Notes under the pieces: model-generated
Told to the model about the DNA's origin: nothing
The model's database searches: none
The model's input: only the letters and a program-made list of their open reading frames with translations
Origin: Cercis canadensis
Lineage: Eukaryota; Streptophyta; Magnoliopsida; Fabales; Fabaceae
Direction: 5' to 3'
Length of the DNA stretch: 64,000 bases
NCBI GenBank assembly: GCA_003255065.1
Contig: QAOA01005051.1
Span: forward strand, 133,680 to 197,679
Translations under genes and position numbers: made by a program
In this document: positions 50,001-62,000 of the stretch, in pieces
Numbering within the stretch: position 1 is the stretch's first letter
Layout: every line of letters starts with the position of its first letter

Positions 50001-53000
50001 AGAACTCGATAATTCTAATTTTGACCCCGCAGTCAACCTTAGTACCCTCCGACCGGCCATTCCCCGGAGACCCGCTGTCAGCCGCCGCCACAAGCGCCCA
50101 CACGCGCCACTCCACTCTCTGCGCGTGAAACCCACGCGCCGCCAGTTTCTTCAGCGCGTGGAGGCGCGTGTCTGCTCCGATCGCCGTGAAACTTTCCAGA
50201 TCTGTCCTCCGGCGTATTTCCGACCTGTTCCTGCCCTTACTTTGGTGTTTTCTGACCTATACAGCATCATAACAGTTCTGCTCCTCTTTGTTAACGGTTA
50301 GTAACATCCAAATGGCCTCTTCAGCCAAGGAAACTTCTGGTCACCACTCATTCCTTACTTTTTCTTCTACTCCAACTATCTGTGCTGAGAAATTAACTGG
50401 TTCTGGCAACTATATGACTTGGTCAGCCTCTGTGGAGTTGTGGTTTTTAGGTCAGGGCCATGAGGAACACTTAATCAAACAAATTAAAGACATCCCTGAA
50501 AAAGATCAGCCTAAGTGGAAGCAGGCAGATGCTTATCTTTGTAATGTTCTTTGGCAATCTATTGATCGGGTTCTTGTTGGCCAATATCGACCTTATCGTA
50601 CCTGTTATGAGGTTTGGCAGAAGGCCAAGAAACTCTACTCAAACGATATAAATCGTTTGTATAATGTTGTCTCTCAGATGAAAACTCTTAAGAAACAGGA
50701 TCTGAATATGCAAACTTATCTGGGGCAGATCGAGACTCTTCAACAGGAATTTAATGAGATGATGCCATTCTCAACTGATGTCGCTCAACAAGAGGCACAT
50801 CGTGGCAAATTCTTTATGGTCTTTGCACTTGCTGGTTTGCCTTCTGAATTGGATTCAGTCCGTAATCAAATTTTTGCCAACCCTGGGGTTCCTACTATGG
50901 ACACGATATTTGAGCAGTTAATCCGTATTTCAACACCTACATGTACCTCTGTTTCGACTACCTCAGCTGATTCTACTATTCTAGCCTCTCAAGTGAACCA
51001 TCGAGAGGATGGTAAGGGCGGCCGTGGTGATCAGCGAGCTCGAAATAGAGATCGCCCCCGATGTACTCACTGCAATAAAATTGGCCATACAGTGGATCGC
51101 TGTTTTCTCCTTCATGGTCGACCTTCTAAGGTTGCTAATGTTGCACAGTATGGTTCCTCCTCTGGCACTCCATCTGGAACTGTATCCGTCTCTGCTGCTG
51201 ATTACAATGAGTTCCTCAGATTCCAAGACAACCAGCGGTCCACCTCCATTGCCTCTATTGCTCAGCCTGGTAATCCTATTGCATGCATCTCTCAGTCCTC
51301 CTCTCTTGGACCTTGGGTTCTTGATTCTGGTGCTTCTGATCACTTGTCTGGTAACAAGAATTTATTTTCTCATATCACTTATTCTAATTCATTATCCACT
51401 GTTACCTTAGCTGATGGATCACACACTATAGTCAGAGGCATTGGTCAGGCCACACCCTTGCCCTCCCTATCTTTAAATTCTGTTCTCTTTGTACCTGGGT
51501 GTCCATTTAATTTGATTTCTGTTAGCAAATTAACTCAAACCCTCCCTTATTCTGTTACCTTTGTCGCTCATTCGATTATTGTATAGGAGCGGAACACTGG
51601 GAGGATGATTGGAGTCGGACATGAGTCCCGTGGGCTATACTACCTCGCCCCACCACCATCTCCTGTGGCTTGTATTGCTGCTGATTCTCCTGAACTTTTT
51701 CATCGCCGTTTGGGACATCCTAGCTTACAGAAACTACAGAAGATGGTGCCGAGTCTCTCTAGTGTCTCTTCTTTAGAATGTGAGTCTTGTCAGTTAGGCA
51801 AACATGTTCGTAGTTCTTTTCCTAGTCGTGTCAATAAACGAGCCGAGTCTCCTTTTTCACTAGTTCATTCTAATGTATGGGGTCCTAGTCGTGTCAACTC
51901 AACTTTGGGTTTTCAATACTTTGTTACCTTTGTTGATGATTTTTACCGATGTACTTGGTTATTTTTAATGAAAAATCGTTCAGAACTTTTCTCTATTTTC
52001 CAAACCTTTTGCTCAGAAATTAAAACTCAATTTGGAATCACCATTCGCACCTTCCGGAGTGATAATGCCCGAGAATATTTTTCTGCTCCATTTCAATCTT
52101 TTATGACTTCTCAGGGCATTCTCCATCACTCTTCTTGTGCTCATACTCCTCAACAAAATGGGGTGGTTGAGCGGAAAAATAGACACCTGATTGAGATTGC
52201 CCGTACTCTCCTCATTCATAATAATGTTCTGCTGCGTTTTTGGGGAGATGCGGTTATCACTGCATGTTATTTGATTAATCGCATGCCATCCTCTGTTTTA
52301 CAAAATCAGGTGCCTCATTCTCTTTTGTTTCCCAATCAGCCACTCTACTCTCTTTCTCTTCGTGTCTTCGGTTGCACATGTTTTGTTCATGATCTCACTC
52401 CAGGTAAAGATAAGTTACATGCAAAATCCCTCAAATGTGTCTTTTTGGGTTATTCCCGTTTGCAAAAAGGTTACCGTTGTTTCTCTCCTGAACTCAAACG
52501 ATATCTTGTTTCCCCGGATGTCACCTTCTTTGAGACAACCCCTTTCTTTCCTTCTTTAGGGCATCCTGATTGTTCTACTGTTACTCAGGATCTCCCCATT
52601 TCTTGCACTAGTCCTCTTCCACAGGTTGTTTCGTCCCATGACTCCACTGGTCCTACAGAGGACTCGGCACCTCCTCTCCTCACCTACCATCGTCGGCCCC
52701 GACCTGACCCTGTTGAGGACCCTACCATTGTGCCACCTGTCACTGGGCCTGTTGAGCACCCACCCATCGTGCCACCCGTCCTTGAGCCTGTTGACAACCC
52801 TCCCACCAATGACCTCCCTGCTCCTGCCCCATTGGATTCATCTCTTGCTCCAGTCACTTCTCAGGTTCCGATCTCTGACTTGGACCGATCTATTGCTGAC
52901 TGCAAAGGTATTCATTCTACTCGCAATCCTTATCCCATTTATAATTTTGTGAGCTATCACCGTTTGTCTCCACAATATTCTGCTTTTGTGTCGTCTTTAT

Positions 53001-56000
53001 CTCCTGTTTCTATTCCTAAAAATGTAAGTGAAACACTTTCTGACCCAGGCTGGCATAAGGCAATGATTGATGAGATGACTGCTTTAGACTCTAATAGCAC
53101 TTGGGATTTGGTGCCTCTACCACGTGGTAAATCCACTGTTGGTTTCCGTTGGGTTTATACAGTCAAAGTTGGCCCTGATGGCCAAATAGATCGTTTGAAA
53201 GCCCGCTTGGTTGCCAAGGGATACACCCAGATCTACGGACTTGATTATGGTGATACCTTCTCTCCAGTTGCCAAGATGGCATCGGTTCGCCTCTTTCTCT
53301 CTATGGCTGCCATTCACCACTGGCCCCTTTATCAATTGGATATTAAAAATGCCTTTCTACATGGCGAATTGCAAGAGGAAGTTTATATGGAGCAACCTCC
53401 TGGATTTGTTGCTCAGGGGGAGTCTAGATTGGTGTGTCGACTTCGCCGATCTCTCTATGGACTTAAACAATCTCCACGGGCTTGGTTTGGGAGATTTAGT
53501 TCAGTTGTCCTACAGTTTGGTATGACTCGGAGTGAGGCTGATCATTCAGTCTTTTACTTTCACTCATCCCCTAACCGATGCATGTACTTGATTGTCTATG
53601 TGGATGACATTGTGATTACAGGGAATGATCAAGAAGGCATACAAAAACTCAAGCAACATCTATTCCAGCACTTTCAGACAAAAGATTTGGGCAAACTCAA
53701 GTATTTTCTGGGAATAGAAGTTGCTCAATCCCGAAAGGGTGTTACCATCTCACAGCGAAAATATGCCTTGGATATATTGAAAGAAACAGGTATGTCAAAC
53801 TGCAAACCTGTGGAGACTCCAATGGATCCAAATGTCAAGCTCCTACCTGATCAGGGGGAGCCCTTATCAGATCCCAGTAGATATCGGAGACTTGTTGGGA
53901 AACTCAACTACCTTACAGTGACACGTCCTGATATTGCATTCCCTATGAGTGTACTTAGTCAATTTCTAAGTGCTCCGTGTGACAGTCATTGGGATGCAGT
54001 AGTTCGTATTTTAAAATACATCAAGAAGGCACCAGGTAAAGGCCTATTGTATGAAAGTAGGGGACATACTCAGGTGGTTGGATATTCAGATGCTGACTGG
54101 GCAGGCTGTCCATACGATAGACGCTCAACCATTGGATATTGTGTATTTGTTGGGGGCAATCTAGTGTCATGGAAGAGCAAGAAACAATTAGTTGTTGCTC
54201 TATCCACTGCTGAGGCAGAATACCGAGCCATGGCTAAAGCAACCTGTGAGCTCATATGGCTGAAACAGTTACTTCAGGAGTTAAAATTCATGAAGATTCA
54301 ACAGATGAAACTAATATGCCATAACCAAGCAGCTCTCCACATTGTCTCCAATTCAGTCTTCCATGAAAGGACCAAACATATAGAGATTCACTGTCACTTT
54401 GTTAGACAGAAAATACTTTCAGGGGATATTGCTAATAGTTTTGTTAGATCAAATGACCAACTAGCAGACATATTCACTAAGTCTCTCAGAGGCCCTTGGG
54501 TTAACTACATTTGTAACAAGCTTGGAACATATAGTATGTATGCTCCAGCTTGAGGGGGAGTGTTAGAATATTAGCTGTAAATACTGTAGTTATTATAGCA
54601 TATGTTTAGGCTTGTAATTAGCTTATGATTAGGCCCATGATTAGGCCCGTTATTGCTGTACAGTTAGTATAAATAATAGATGTGAGAAGCTAGTCTCACA
54701 ACCTTTCCACTACTCTCACACTTTTCTTTGAGAGTATTAAGATCAGGCACCACTAACCGATTTTTTGTTATAGAGTTTCTTATCTACCACATGGAAATCT
54801 TTTTGGGAACTCGGATCTCTAGATAATGCCACCATAATTTCTGATGTGTAGGGGTCTTTTGTAAGGGCATCCTGCAACTCTTCAAAGTCTAGAGAATAAG
54901 GGATGGCCAATGATAAAAATTCAGCATGCTGCGGCCTCCTTGATAGTGAATCAGCTCCCCTGTTTTCTCTACCAGCCTTATAAACAATAGAGAAATCAAA
55001 TGGCAGCAGCTTCATGAGAAGCCTTTGCTGTTCAGTAGTAGTAATTTTCTGATTCAATAAATATTTGAGACTACAGTGATCAGTTGAAACATAGAAATGT
55101 TGACCCAATAAGTAATGCTTCCACTTTTGTAATGACAACACCAGAGCTAACAATTCACGATCATATGTAGATTTTAAACAATTAGAAAAGGAAAGTCCCT
55201 TACTGAAATATGCCACCGGATGACCAGATTGGAGGAGAATGGCACCTACACCAGCTGATGATGCATCACACTCAATGGTAAAAGGTTGAGTAAAATCAGG
55301 AAGCCGCAAGACTGGAACTGTAGTAAGGGCCTGTTTGAGTTTTTGAAAAGCATCCTCGGCTGTAGGAGACCATTTGAAACTATTTTTCTTTGTAAGATCA
55401 GTTAAGGGCCGAGCTATTACCCCATAATTTTGCACAAACCTGTGGTAATACCCGGTTAAGCCTAAAAAACCTCGGAGTTCCTTGACATAAGATGGCACCA
55501 GCCAGTTCAAAACCGCTTGAACTTTATCTTGATCAACTCCAACCCCTTTAGCAGAAACCACATGCCCCAAAAATGAAATTTGGGTTTGACCAAACAAGCA
55601 CTTAGAGGCCTTAGCATAAAATTGGTTATCTTGTAGGACCCGTAGGGTAATCTCTAGGTGTTTGAGATGTGCATGGATATTGGGGCTGTAAATAAGGATG
55701 TCATCAAGAAATACAAGTATGAACTTGCGCAAATGGGGTCTAAAAAGATCATTCATGGCTGATTGGAAAGTGGAAGGGGCATTGGTAAGGCCAAAGGGCA
55801 TTACTATGAACTCGTAATGACCTGAATGTGTACGAAATGCTGTTTTAGAAATATCTTCAGGATGAACACGAATCTGGTGGTAACCGGAGCGCAAGTCAAT
55901 CTTAGAAAATATGGTAGCCCCATTCAACTCATCTAAAAGTTCATCAATGTTTGGTATGGGGTATTTATCAGGAATGGTGATTTGGTTTAAATCCCGGTAG

Positions 56001-59000
56001 TCCACACACATGTGCCAGGAGTTATCCTTTTTCTTTACCAGTAACACAAGACTAGCAAATGGACTTGAGCTAGGACGAATAAACCCCAAGTGTAACAGGT
56101 CAGCCACTTGATTTTCAATTTCTGATTTCTGAAAATAGGGATACTGGTAAGGACGGATATTTGGTGGCTTCAAATGTGGAATTAGGGGAATGTGATGGGT
56201 ATGTGTTCGGTAAGGTGGCAATGTCGTTGGTTCCTTAAAAACAGAATCAAATTTGTGAAGGAGATTTTGAATAATGAAGGGCGGAGTTATGTTGTTACCT
56301 TTTATTTCATCTTCTTTTGAAAGGAATTGGAATGAGGCGTCTGTAGTAACCTTATAAGGAACTCCTTGCAACTTGTACTTTTTCCCATTTAGACCGAAGA
56401 TTAGAAACATCTCATTCCAATTGGCTTGTACAGTGTTGAGGGAAGCCAACCACTTAATGCCCAGCACCAAATCTGCTCCTCCTATTGAAAATGGATAGAA
56501 ATCCTGGATAATAGATAAGTCTTGACACTTGCACAACAATGTCTCGACAAACCCGGTTACAATTGATAATATCCCCGTTTCCAATTTGAACTCCAAAAGA
56601 GGGAGTTTGTTGAACAGACAAACCAATTTTTTCAATAATCTTCTCAGCAATAAAATTATGCGTTGATCCACTATCAATTAAAATCAATACCTTGTATCCC
56701 CTAGTGGTCCCCTGTAGCTTCATTGTGGTTCCTGAAGTCTTGCCCAGTATGGCATGGAATGAAATCTCGGCCAAGTCTGCAGAGGGGTCATCTCTCTGAG
56801 CAGCATCGTTTTCTTCTCCAAGAGGCGGATCATCCTCAGCAATCTCAAGCAGGGAGAAAGAAGTTTTGCACCTATGTCCGGGTCCAAACTTTTCGTTGCA
56901 CCTGAAACAGAGCCCCTTTTCACGTCTGTACTGGCGTTCTGCTTCACTGGGACGGAGTTGAGGCGATTGTGGATGCTGATTGAGTTGATGCGTCGCTGAT
57001 GTGTTGGCAGTAGAAAGGGGACAAATGATTTGGGGCTGACCTGATGGAGGATAACGAGACCAGGAAGTATTGGCATTTGGTTGGTTAAGCTGGTAGGCAT
57101 TGGCCCCCTTGGATCCATGTGCTGGCCCACTTTTTGATTCAAATTCAATGGCAAGGCTCATGGCCTTATAAGCACTCCTAGGCTTGTGTATTCTCACATT
57201 AGCTTTAAGTTCTTCTTTCAGCCCATTAAGGAACACCCCCAAAAGACAATGTTCAGGCCAATTCTTAACCCGTGAAGAACGTTTGGCAAATTCTTGACGG
57301 TACTCCTGGACAGTACCCGTCTGTCGTATGCCACAAAGATGCTCATCTGGATTTTGAAATTCAGCAGGTCCATAATTTTCCTGCAACGCCTTCACTAGTT
57401 CTTCCCAATATAGTATAGTTCGTTCCGTATTAATCCATGCAAATAAATCAAGGGCGTCTCCTTCTAAGTACATGGCTGCAATGTCCACTTTAAGCTCGTC
57501 TGGAGTTTGATAATAGCGGAAATATTTTTCCGCTTTCAAAATCCACCCCCTTGGGTCTCCTCCTTCGAATTTGGGAAAATCCATTTTGGTGTAGGGTAGT
57601 CATGGTGGTGGTGGACCTCTAGACCACCATGGGCTATCTGCATCTTCCTCGGCATCTTCTGTCCAGTGTGAATTCCCTCGATTACGTTGGCTTTGATTGA
57701 TCCCTGTTCCTATGCCTTTGTCCTTTGTACCCCGGTTAGTTTCTGCTTGGTGGGATCCAGTTGTTTGGGCCTTAAGTGCTGCAATCTCTGCTGCTAATGC
57801 ATCGATAGTATCAAGCCGAGAGGCAATGGAATTGAGTTGTTGAGCAAGGGGAATGTTATTAAGATCAGAAGGACTAGTTGGTGGATTTGGTGGCTCGCTA
57901 ATGGAAACGGATGAACGTGTGGTCACCATGGTGGAAAGACCAGCTCTGATACCAAAATGATAGGTTCAGCAGGAAGATAACAACAAATATTAGATTGAAT
58001 GAAGAATAGAGAAATTTTATTGGCAAACTTAGTGCAAGAATCTTAAACACTTCATTTCCAATAACTGTCCGTGTTGAGAGGACAATACTCCAAGTCAAAA
58101 CACAATTGTTGAATACATAATACCAAAGCTGAATTCCTATCTGAATATTTATAATAAAATCACCTACTGACCCTATCTAAACTACCTAACCGAAAATACA
58201 ATAAATAAGGGAACATAATGCTAGAAATAAGGAAATAAGGATAAGTGGGAGATAGTTGTGTTGCTGAACCTAAGGGACAAGGTGCTCCACTTTCTTATTG
58301 ACCCTTTCAATTAATTGGAATAGAGACACTTGGTCAGCAACGTGTTCAGCAGTAGTGGCTTCCTGGCCATGTGGCCCACGTGGCTTCCTTCTAGAGTAGG
58401 TACGAAGAAGTGGTGTTCTATCAGAGTCATACTGATTGTGAATGTGTTTTTGTATTGTGTACTAAGAATATTCTCTGTAGAATTTTTTTCTTTAATCAAA
58501 TTTTTAAAATGTTCATTTTCCTTCATGATTTACTCACTGCATCTTTTTTCTGCAGCAAACATACAATATTATTATTAACTGTTTTCGTTCTTGACCTTGT
58601 ATTCATGCTGATAAATGTTCAAAGATATTTGGCATGCTTGGATATTTCACATAAGCATGATGAGGGCTATATGTTGAAAGGATGAAAACGAGATGAGGTG
58701 GCAATCTAAGAATTCAATTAACTGTAATATGTCCCTATACCATAGCATATTTCTATAATTAAAAGACATGTACAATGTGTTTATGTAGATATGCCATTTT
58801 TATTGAAATAGATTTATTGATTAGAACATTAAGGCTTGGTTTGGCATTGATTTTTCGGAGTGGCTTGTGCCTTTTATGAGAACAAATACTAAGTTTATTG
58901 TGTGTATAAAACATGCAAGCCACCCTCAATAAGCAATACCAAGCCTAAGTTTCTAAGATTGATGATGTTTATTATAGAATGTTGTATAGGTTCCACTGTA

Positions 59001-62000
59001 CATAATCTAAATGTTTCTGTTGTTTGAGATTGTAGAGTATGAAGTGAGAGAAAAACCGGGTTTAAGCACATGGATGCAAGGTGGCCTAGATTACATAATG
59101 TTGCAGTACTTGAATGTTGATGGAATTCGTACCATTGGTAGTGTTCTTGGTCAAAGTATAGCTCTTGATTACTATGGACGACAGGTATGGTTTACATCAG
59201 ATTACGGTTTTATATGTGAATATTCTATTGACCCCCTCCCCTCTCTTTCTGTGCTAGGTTGATGGGATGGTTGCAGAATTTACGGACATAAACCGTGAGA
59301 TGGAAGCAACTGGAAAATTTAAAATGCAGAGGAAAAAACTTTTCCAGTTGGTGGGCAAGGCAAATTCAAATCTTGCTGATGTAATTCTCAAGCTTGGGTT
59401 GTTTGAGAGGTAATAATTTTACTTCTTGACCGAGTATTATAGCAATACTAATATAATAGGAAACCTTAAACCTATTTTGTCTAAATCTTAACACAATAGT
59501 CCTTTCATTATAATGACTTACTGAACGCTCATTCCAGAATTACTAAAACATAAAAATCCTTAATCCCATTAGTTGCAAATGTTACCAACTGTGTACATTT
59601 TTGTTGCTTGGGAAAAACCCTAAGAAACTATTCTTCTACTCTCTTCTCCACTCAGGTTCTCCATCTTTCTTTCTTTCCATGTTTCCCCTTTTCATCATAC
59701 ATTATGAAGGTAAATCTGCAATAACTCAATAATCCGTTAAGAAATGCTGAATTGGTAAACATTGAATGTTACATTTCACTAAGCCCTCTGAATAGACAAA
59801 TAATTGAACTTCTGATTTTTGTAGGAGTCTAGGATCCTACCCTTGAAGTCCTAACGATTCCAACTCAATTATTAAAAGCCCCAGATTGGCATACTCTTAT
59901 TCAATGTAAATCCTTGAAATACCAATACAAATAAACCTGCCCCTAATAAGTTAAAGATTAGGTATATTCTTGCTTCATTCTACTATGTACTGTCTCCAGC
60001 TTATTCATGAATGTTCCTTTTTCGGTTGTTTTTCTATTTTCTTTTTCAACCTTACTTCTTTATAATATATAAATTCTGAAACTGAATGGTCTAGGAACTC
60101 TCGGAAGTTGGATTTAGTGTTAGAAGCTGCAAGTGATAATTCTTGTTCCATAACCCACAGTATCGGTGTTATTGTCCTTCAGTATGTTCAGGGTTTGATT
60201 TTTGTTGACATGTCCTTTTTATTTGCATGGCTTTGTAACATAAGTATTGGATGTTGATATAAATCTATTTATCTGCAGTCAGTTGTATCTGCATTGTTGA
60301 ATTACTCTCTCTCTCTTATGTACATATTATATCCCAGTTATCAACTGCATTTTATCATTTGACTGTATATAATTGATGTTAAGGTGCAATTTTTGTAATA
60401 TTTTTCTCGCTAAAATATAAGGACTTCAGTATATAATACTCGGATGACTTCCTGCATTATTAAATGATGTGGGATGAGTTGGAGATCTGATACTGAAAGT
60501 TTCTTGTAAAGATTTTACAAAAACTTTGGTTGTTCATCAGTAATGTCCCTTCCATTGTTTACTTATGTATGACCAAAAGAAGCATGCATAGTAATTTGGT
60601 GCAGGCAAGAAGTAAGGATAGGGGAGAGACTAAGTGGAATTAGCAGGAAGGGGAAGAAGGGGATGAGGGTGACAAGATAGAAGAATTAGGGCCAATGTCA
60701 CTGGATTATATGAAGAATGAAGATCTAGGAAAATACTGCTTAATACAATATCAGTAAGTTACAGTTACCTCCCTCGAGGTTTTGGGACATGACTGTGCAC
60801 TCCTTATTTCTCTCAAATATTACACTCCCCTTCATTTGTGTAGGCAGACTGACATTATTGTATAAGTCAAACGATTGAATTAACTTAATGAAACCAAGCT
60901 TTGGTTAATGCCAACTGTCCACAGTTCAGCCACCTTTTTATCTTCTTTTAACACCCATGGTCTCCACCCTCAATTGTCCTCCACCTCTACACATCAAAAG
61001 CCTCACGATCAGTCACTGGCTTGGTTTCCTGGGAAGCCTAAGCTTAGGGCTATAAGCTCCATCAATTCAGAATCAATTGAACCATGTCTGAAGTAAATTC
61101 TTAGCACACTACCCTGCATAATGGTGAAGATAGAAATTATTATCAAGGTTAGCAAAGAACTTTCTGATTCTAAGTACATTAAAGCAACAATTTGATGGCA
61201 ACAAATGGTCTTTTTGGGCAGTGGATCGGATACCTGAGTTGGGGAGGGTGATGGTCCCACTGAATAGTTCTACCATTTGGACCCCTCTTGCTATATAATA
61301 TAGGAGACCAGCTAGCTCGCAGCAAGTACTTCCCCCCTTATTCCCTTAAAGTAAAATGTCGTTTGAAAGGTTGTTACTGAACCAATCTAATTTGTTATTG
61401 CATAGTGTGTTTAAATGTGTTTGTTTGGTCCTTAAGCATGAATAAAACGTTTTGGCTTCATTCTATTGTGCATTTTGTTTATATGTCTTCTAGTGACTCA
61501 TTCTAGTTGAAACTCCTGTTTCTTTCTATGCTTGAGATTATCAGAAATAGCCTTACAATATATTGGAAACTCTTCTCAGGCCATTGATCTTTCTTATGAT
61601 CATCATTTTACTATATTAAGAGCAGTATGATGATCATATTGAACCATTGAAGTGCCCATGCTCTTGCATTCTTAACCTTCTTACTGATTTGCATTATAGT
61701 CCCTTGTTATGTATATTTTATTTCAAAGTCTTTGATGGTTTTCGCAGATCTGATATTGCTTGGAAAGATGCCAAATATGCTCAGATATGGGAGTATCTCA
61801 GGGATGAATTTGAATTAACTCAGAGATTTGCAAGCCTTGATTTTAAGTTGAAATTTGTGGAGGTGTAACTTCTATCTTTGAAATCAACATATTTTCTTTC
61901 TTTTCATTTATAGGTTTGTATTTTAACTTTCTATCCTTAATTTTGCAGCACAATATTCGCTTTCTTCAAGAAATTCTTCAGAATAGGAAATCAGATTTTC

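Larger units (their letters stand above)
49695..54720 (+). mobile_element. complete Ty1/copia retrotransposon
   Basis: 5026 bp with 160-bp LTRs (TGTTA...CTCACA), primer site TGGTATCAGAGC, polypurine tract GAGGGGGAG and a perfect CTTTT target duplication. One reading frame covers gag and pol but for a single TAG. It is inserted inside the integrase region of the gypsy element and points the other way, so it is a third nesting level within the host intron. The LTRs differ at two of 160 positions (T/G at base 6 and one A/G). Confidence 0.97.
47947..58423 (-). mobile_element. Ty3/gypsy chromovirus-type retrotransposon, split by a copia element
   Basis: 466-bp LTRs at both ends (TGATAGG...TCTATCA) and a perfect 5-bp duplication GAGTC (47942-47946 and 58424-58428). 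Order on the - strand: LTR, initiator-Met tRNA primer site, gag, protease, reverse transcriptase, RNase H, integrase, chromodomain, LTR. Net length without the copia insertion is about 5.45 kb. The two LTRs differ at one position that I can find (gataacGac / gataacAac), so insertion is recent. The coding region nevertheless has one stop and four frameshifts. It lies in intron 3 of the host gene, antisense to it. Confidence 0.95.

Noticed and set aside
58410..58685. 91-codon + frame across the end of the gypsy LTR
   Set aside because: It straddles the LTR/intron boundary and has no domain; chance reading.
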